Shown here in pieces: positions 6,526-6,722 of a DNA stretch of 6,722 nt; position 1 is the first letter of the stretch, and the number at the start of each line of letters is the position of its first letter. The position numbers and the translations under genes were made by a program. The stretch is from DATKCJ01 sp035513275. Its GTDB lineage: Bacteria > Verrucomicrobiota > Verrucomicrobiia > Opitutales > Opitutaceae. The notes beneath the pieces were generated by a model that ran no database searches, was not told the origin of the DNA, and saw only the letters and a list, made by a program, of their open reading frames with translations. Location: assembly GCA_035513275.1 (NCBI GenBank), contig DATKCJ010000358.1, positions 1 to 6,722 of the forward strand, in the 5' to 3' direction.

Positions 6526-6565
6526 CCAGAGAAACACCAGAGTGCAGAAGATCAGTGAACCACAA

Positions 6566-6584
6566 AGACACGGAGACACGGAGA
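6566..6584. repeat. Tandem agacacgg repeat
   Basis: Two perfect copies of AGACACGG (6566-6573 and 6574-6581) plus a partial third copy (aga) follow the word ccacaa. This resembles a widespread intergenic sequence in environmental bacterial genomes. It is too short to be a CRISPR or a variable-number locus by itself. Confidence 0.5.
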
Positions 6585-6599
6585 TCTGAGCCGTAACGA

Positions 6600-6705
6600 T
6601 GCAGTCGAAGGTGCGAGGTCTTCGTAGCTGCCGAGGTAACGAGGCAGTATCTGGGTGCTCACCGTTCCTTCTGCCTCCTTACGTCGGCAGCTACATTCGA
6701 CTGCA
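6600..6705. repeat. Long imperfect inverted repeat at the right edge (structured doublet)
   Basis: The outer arms tgcagtcgaa (6600-6609) and ttcgactgca (6696-6705) match exactly. Inner arms 6624-6647 and 6671-6694 match at 22 of 24 positions. Each inner arm also folds locally: ctgcc pairs with ggcag, followed by tandem G-A mismatches, one more G-C pair and a GTAA loop. The only two differences between the arms are that last pair, G-C in one and C-G in the other. A small ggtg-ct-cacc stem lies in the central loop (6655-6664). No coding function is apparent. It is separated from pepT by the leader and may belong to the gene beyond the edge. Confidence 0.75.
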
Positions 6706-6722
6706 GAGATCCGGCCCGCAGC

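Larger units (their letters stand above)
6467..6599. other. pepT leader region made of repeat-like sequence
   Basis: The 133 bases before pepT contain a run of related ctccaa/tccaag words (6496-6525), an eight-base tandem repeat (6566-6581), and a weak GGTGA at 6477-6481 on the minus strand. An open frame continuous with pepT crosses the region but reads as low-complexity repeat peptide. Any pepT promoter must lie within or beyond this repeat; none was recognised. Confidence 0.55.

Noticed and set aside
6496..6584. A CRISPR-like or variable tandem array upstream of pepT
   Set aside because: The units are 8 bases or less with only two or three degenerate copies and no spacer pattern.
5084..6589. 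A 501-codon open frame on the plus strand opposite pepT
   Set aside because: It lies antisense to a gene with every PepT active-site residue. Its product is rich in Arg, Asp, Val and His, typical of antisense translation in GC-rich DNA, and shows no domain.
1..6722. A previously undescribed multi-gene system (defence, mobile or biosynthetic)
   Set aside because: The three genes belong to well-known families, are separated by long gaps, and share no functional link. There is no transposase, integrase, nuclease or unknown conserved gene in the window.

Overview
The window is about 6.7 kb of GC-rich bacterial DNA with three protein genes, all on the minus strand. In transcription order from the right they are pepT (peptidase T), sufS (SufS-type cysteine desulfurase) and the first 1016 residues of a large membrane-bound hybrid sensor histidine kinase that runs off the left edge. 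Gaps of 492 and 458 bases separate the genes, so they look like independent transcription units. Both enzymes are complete, with all expected active-site residues. The kinase reads without interruption from its ATG to the window edge.

Layout: 1-3050 kinase (TM - NIT-like sensor - TM - three PAS - HisKA - HATPase_c - start of a receiver); 3051-3508 intergenic, with a cluster of GTGAA motifs next to the kinase start and a pair of inverted hairpins behind sufS; 3509-4732 sufS; 4733-5224 intergenic, packed with short hairpin repeats; 5225-6466 pepT; 6467-6722 a repeat-derived leader and a long imperfect inverted repeat that reaches the right edge.

The organism is probably a free-living environmental bacterium, perhaps an Opitutus-like member of the Verrucomicrobiota. 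This rests on GC content, on a multi-PAS hybrid kinase, and on intergenic boilerplate that resembles what I recall from such genomes. I could not check it by a search.

The genes do not form an evident pathway: one releases amino acids from tripeptides, one mobilises sulfur from cysteine for Fe-S clusters, and one senses a signal. No defence system, mobile element, CRISPR array or novel gene cluster is visible. The most unusual content is noncoding. Four places carry two short hairpins in inverted orientation, like REPIN/BIME doublets. In each, the two copies differ mainly at positions that pair with each other, so each local stem is kept. One of them has a GTAA (GNRA-type) loop and tandem G-A mismatches, suggesting selection on folded RNA or single-stranded DNA.
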